NCBI GenBank assembly: GCA_009788135.1
Contig: WQSA01000115.1
Location: 1-7,387, forward strand
Source of the DNA: Candidatus Fibrimonadales bacterium
GTDB taxonomy: Bacteria; Fibrobacterota; Fibrobacteria; Fibrobacterales; Fibrobacteraceae
Direction: 5' to 3'
Length of the DNA: 7,387 bases
The translations under genes were made by a program, and so were the position numbers. The notes under the pieces were generated by a model. That model did no database searches and was not told where the DNA came from. It saw only the letters and a program-made list of their open reading frames with translations. This document shows positions 5,401-7,387 of the stretch, piece by piece; within the stretch, counting starts at the first letter, position 1; each line of letters starts with the position of its first letter.

Positions 5401-6274
5401 TCAAAGCCGCTATATTGCGCAAAGTTTCAGTGTTTTTGCCCTGCAATTTTTCCAAATGCGAAAGTGAACTGCTGTAGAGTTCCATCGCTTTTTGCTTTGA
5501 AGCATCCAAACCCAGAACCGCAGGATAAGTAGCCTTTCCCTTTTTAATATCGGAACCAACTTTTTTACCCAGCGTCTCCGTTGAACTTTCTATGTCTAAA
5601 ATATCATCAACAATTTGAAAAACAAGCCCAATCCCTTTGCCGAACTCCCTTATAAGTTCCAACTCTTTTTTCGGGGCATCAGCAAGCAAAGCGCCTATCA
5701 CCAGCGAAGCTTCTATCAAAGCCGCAGTTTTATGATAATGAATATAATCAACCGTTGCCAAGTCAACCGCTTTCCCTTCAGATTCAATATCTATAATCTG
5801 CCCGCCTATCATCCCTTTGGTTCCAAGCGAATGCGCAAGCTCCTCAACAACAGCCGCATTTCCTGCGCGGGCAATCAATTCAAAGGCAAAAATGCAAAGA
5901 GCATCGCCAGCCAAAATAGCAGCAGCTTCTCCGTAAACTTTATGCGTAGAAGGTTTTCCTCGGCGAAAATCGTCGTCGTCCATGCAGGGCAAATCATCGT
6001 GTATTAAAGAAAATGTGTGCAGCATTTCCAAAGAACACATGGCCAAGCGAATAGATTCGGAAGGTTTTCCGCCAAAAAACTCATAAGCGGCAAACGCAAG
6101 CGCAGGGCGAAGTCTTTTGCCGCCTATCAAAAGCGCATAACGCATTGCGCTGTGCAAAGAAATTGGAACTTCGTTTTCGCTCGGAATATAATCCCTTAAA
6201 CTTTCTTCCGTCAATTTGCCGGCAGATTCCAAATAAGCTTCGGCTTTTTTTGCCATGCCAACCATATCGCTCAT
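5381..6274 (-). CDS. ispA: polyprenyl synthetase, likely farnesyl diphosphate synthase (IspA-type)
   Basis: This is a 297-aa trans-isoprenyl diphosphate synthase, the usual size for IspA, condensing isopentenyl diphosphate onto allylic diphosphates in the cytoplasm. GGKRLRP is at 51-57. The first Asp-rich motif DDLPCMD (93-99) has the two-residue insertion of type II enzymes and is followed by RRGKP (104-108). HKTA lies at 181-184, the second Asp-rich motif QIVDDILD at 220-227, and GSDIKKGKATYP at 240-251. The residue five before the first motif is aromatic (Phe88), as in bacterial FPP synthases, which favours a C15 product. A geranylgeranyl product remains possible. The start ATG overlaps the upstream small gene's TGA as ATGA (6271-6274), with an AAGGA Shine-Dalgarno about six bases before it. 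An in-frame ATG at residue 4 is an alternative. The product would feed undecaprenyl phosphate and quinone synthesis. The gene ends inside the 3' end of the esterase gene. Confidence 0.94.
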   Translation of the reverse strand: MSDMVGMAKKAEAYLESAGKLTEESLRDYIPSENEVPISLHSAMRYALLIGGKRLRPALAFAAYEFFGGKPSESIRLAMCSLEMLHTFSLIHDDLPCMDDDDFRRGKPSTHKVYGEAAAILAGDALCIFAFELIARAGNAAVVEELAHSLGTKGMIGGQIIDIESEGKAVDLATVDYIHYHKTAALIEASLVIGALLADAPKKELELIREFGKGIGLVFQIVDDILDIESSTETLGKKVGSDIKKGKATYPAVLGLDASKQKAMELYSSSLSHLEKLQGKNTETLRNIAALIIERTH

Positions 6275-6480
6275 GATTCTTCCTTCTTTGTTTCTTCGGG
6301 TCCGCCGCCTAAATCCTCATCATCGGGCCTTGTTCTTTCTGCTTCCAGATAAGCCATATCTATTATGGGCGCAGGGTCAAGGTCTTTTTTTATCTGCTTT
6401 CTAAAATAAATATTGAAATACAATATGCCACTTATAATTAAAACAAATGGCAAAAGTACTAAAATAACAATCAAAACCAT
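6271..6480 (-). CDS. small single-pass membrane protein of unknown function
   Basis: I do not recognise this 69-aa protein. Residues 2-24 are strongly hydrophobic (VLIVILVLLPFVLIISGILY and on), forming one membrane segment. The basic patch RKQIKK follows, then a polar acidic tail (DDEDLGGGPEETKKEES). By the positive-inside rule the tail should be cytoplasmic and the N-terminus outside. There is no lipobox and no clear cleavage site. It is sandwiched in a - strand operon: its ATG follows the upstream gene's TGA after one base (TGACATG), and its own TGA overlaps the start of the prenyl synthase as ATGA. Both junctions suggest translational coupling. In many bacteria the small subunit of exonuclease VII (xseB) sits at this position before ispA, but this protein is not XseB because it is a membrane protein. 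A role as an anchor or partner of a neighbouring product is speculation. Confidence 0.8.
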   Translation of the reverse strand: MVLIVILVLLPFVLIISGILYFNIYFRKQIKKDLDPAPIIDMAYLEAERTRPDDEDLGGGPEETKKEES

Positions 6481-6481
6481 G

Positions 6482-7387
6482 TCAATCCCAAATATCGTCC
6501 AAACCGCCCTTGCATTTTTGCCATTCGGGCTCCATTTCGCTCATAATGTTCAAAATATTGTTGTAAACATCGGTGTTGGTGAAACCTTTCCAAATGCGCC
6601 TTTCAACAGTCTCGCCAGTTTCGTTGTCTATAACCCTCAAAACATCAAAGAATTTTGGATTGTCTTTGTATTCCCGAACAATTATTTTAGAAAGAGCGCC
6701 ATCTAAAATTCTTTTTATAAACCGAACTATAGAACTGTTGAATTCATTCTCGTTTTCTTGCAAGGTTCTGAAATCTTTGAAAGGCCGGCTGCCGCTGTGC
6801 AGCCAAAAGCGAAGTGCTAGAGCTATTGCCACATCGCGAATTGCCGAGCGGAAAGCGAATTTATCTTCCAATTTGCCGCCAGGCCAAGAAATTGAAGTTA
6901 AAGGATTATCCCTATTCGGTTCAATGCGAGTACCTTGGCCAGGAGTTACCGCTTTGATTTTAAGCGGAAGCCTGCCCAAAAGCTGCCAAGCCTTGGTGTA
7001 AATTATGCAAAGACGGACAAAGGGGCTCTCATGCTCAGTGGTTTGCCTGTAAAACGAACCAAAGCAGCGCTGATAAAAGCTTTCCTGATCAAAAACCTGA
7101 TCGCTAGCGCGGCTTTCAGTAATTTTGGCATCCAATAGCAGCATGGTTTTGGAAAGCTCCGGGCGCATGCGAACTTCCAGTTTGCGTGTGCGGGTTTTTG
7201 GGCGAACGCCTTCCTTATATATGTAATAAAAGCCTTCTGCCTGCATTTTTTGCCAAATAAAGAATTGCAAATCATCTGCAGCGCGCAAATGGTAACTGAA
7301 TACCGGGTTTTGGCGATTGTTTGCCATTGTCACAAGGCGAACAAAATTCCCTGACTCATGTTCCTCATTTTCAGATGGATATGGAAT
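6482..7387 (-). CDS. hypothetical protein, 5' end possibly beyond the window
   Basis: I do not recognise this protein. From the internal starts it is 281-283 aa, with GTG at 7333 or ATG at 7327. The frame stays open to the window edge (IPYPSENEEHESGNFVRLVT precedes the ATG). No Shine-Dalgarno or CTATATT element precedes the internal starts, so the true start may lie outside; the coordinates given include that open stretch. No signal peptide or membrane segment is seen. The N-terminal half is basic (EGVRPKTRTRKLEVRMRPEL). The middle has a hydrophobic helix-like stretch (RSAIRDVAIALALRFWL), followed by FKDFRTL. The C-terminal part is mixed charged, with ETGETVERRIWKGF and a tryptophan-containing acidic end (GLDDIWD). 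It is the first visible gene of the operon leading through the small membrane protein to the prenyl synthase, separated by TGACATG. No function is proposed. Confidence 0.7.
   Translation of the reverse strand: MPYPSENEEHESGNFVRLVTMANNRQNPVFSYHLRAADDLQFFIWQKMQAEGFYYIYKEGVRPKTRTRKLEVRMRPELSKTMLLLDAKITESRASDQVFDQESFYQRCFGSFYRQTTEHESPFVRLCIIYTKAWQLLGRLPLKIKAVTPGQGTRIEPNRDNPLTSISWPGGKLEDKFAFRSAIRDVAIALALRFWLHSGSRPFKDFRTLQENENEFNSSIVRFIKRILDGALSKIIVREYKDNPKFFDVLRVIDNETGETVERRIWKGFTNTDVYNNILNIMSEMEPEWQKCKGGLDDIWD

Noticed and set aside
5615..6007. 130-aa frame on + opposite the prenyl synthase
   Set aside because: It is antisense to a clearly conserved gene, with composition rich in Ser, Phe, Asn and Arg; a shadow frame.
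6271..6480. Small gene before ispA as exonuclease VII small subunit (xseB)
   Set aside because: Its position fits, but the protein has a transmembrane segment and lacks the helical soluble character of XseB.
6573..7001. 142-aa frame on + opposite the hypothetical gene
   Set aside because: It has no start signal and no recognisable motif. The - strand frame is longer and fits the operon with coupled junctions.
1..7387. CRISPR array, tRNA, insertion sequence, toxin-antitoxin or defence system
   Set aside because: No spaced direct repeats, cloverleaf, transposase, terminal inverted repeats or paired toxin-like genes were found on reading both strands.

Overview
The window is a compact, AT-leaning bacterial chromosomal segment. 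It carries eight protein-coding genes with almost no intergenic DNA. I see no tRNA, rRNA, CRISPR array, insertion sequence or phage gene. The combination of a lipoprotein signal, a Fur-family regulator, a GH57/DUF3536 glycoside hydrolase and an IspA-type prenyl synthase suggests a Gram-negative anaerobe or gut organism. Fibrobacterota or a related phylum is a guess from overall style, not something the sequence proves.

Left block, + strand (1-4047). A short non-coding leader with a degenerate heptamer repeat precedes a Fur-family metalloregulator (108-542). Next is a small MBL-fold lipoprotein resembling the C-terminal domain of ComEC (595-1329). An 82-aa protein of unknown function (1370-1618) follows, and its stop overlaps the start of an 812-aa GH57 family protein with a DUF3536-type C-terminal part (1609-4047). 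The last two genes are probably co-transcribed and concern alpha-glucan metabolism.

Middle block (4044-5400). A DEDDh (DnaQ-like) 3'-5' exonuclease on the - strand converges on the GH57 gene with a 4-nt overlap. A perfect 9-bp hairpin, usable as a terminator in both directions, lies inside the end of its reading frame. Only 16 bp from its start codon, a carboxylesterase/phospholipase-type alpha/beta hydrolase starts on the + strand.

Right block, - strand (5381-7387). An apparent operon, read right to left, runs from an unrecognised ~283-aa or longer protein (5' end possibly outside the window) to a 69-aa single-pass membrane protein to a farnesyl-diphosphate-type prenyl synthase (ispA-like). 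Its junctions are TGA-C-ATG and ATGA, which implies translational coupling. The ispA-like gene overlaps the esterase tail to tail by 20 nt.

The most interesting signal is not a gene. Three unrelated genes (Fur, the 82-aa protein and the exonuclease) have the same CTATATT element immediately upstream of an ATG that lacks a Shine-Dalgarno sequence. In two of them the gap to the ATG is exactly 6 nt, which would place the transcription start on the start codon. This suggests leaderless or nearly leaderless transcripts. I found no convincing undescribed multi-gene defence or mobile system.
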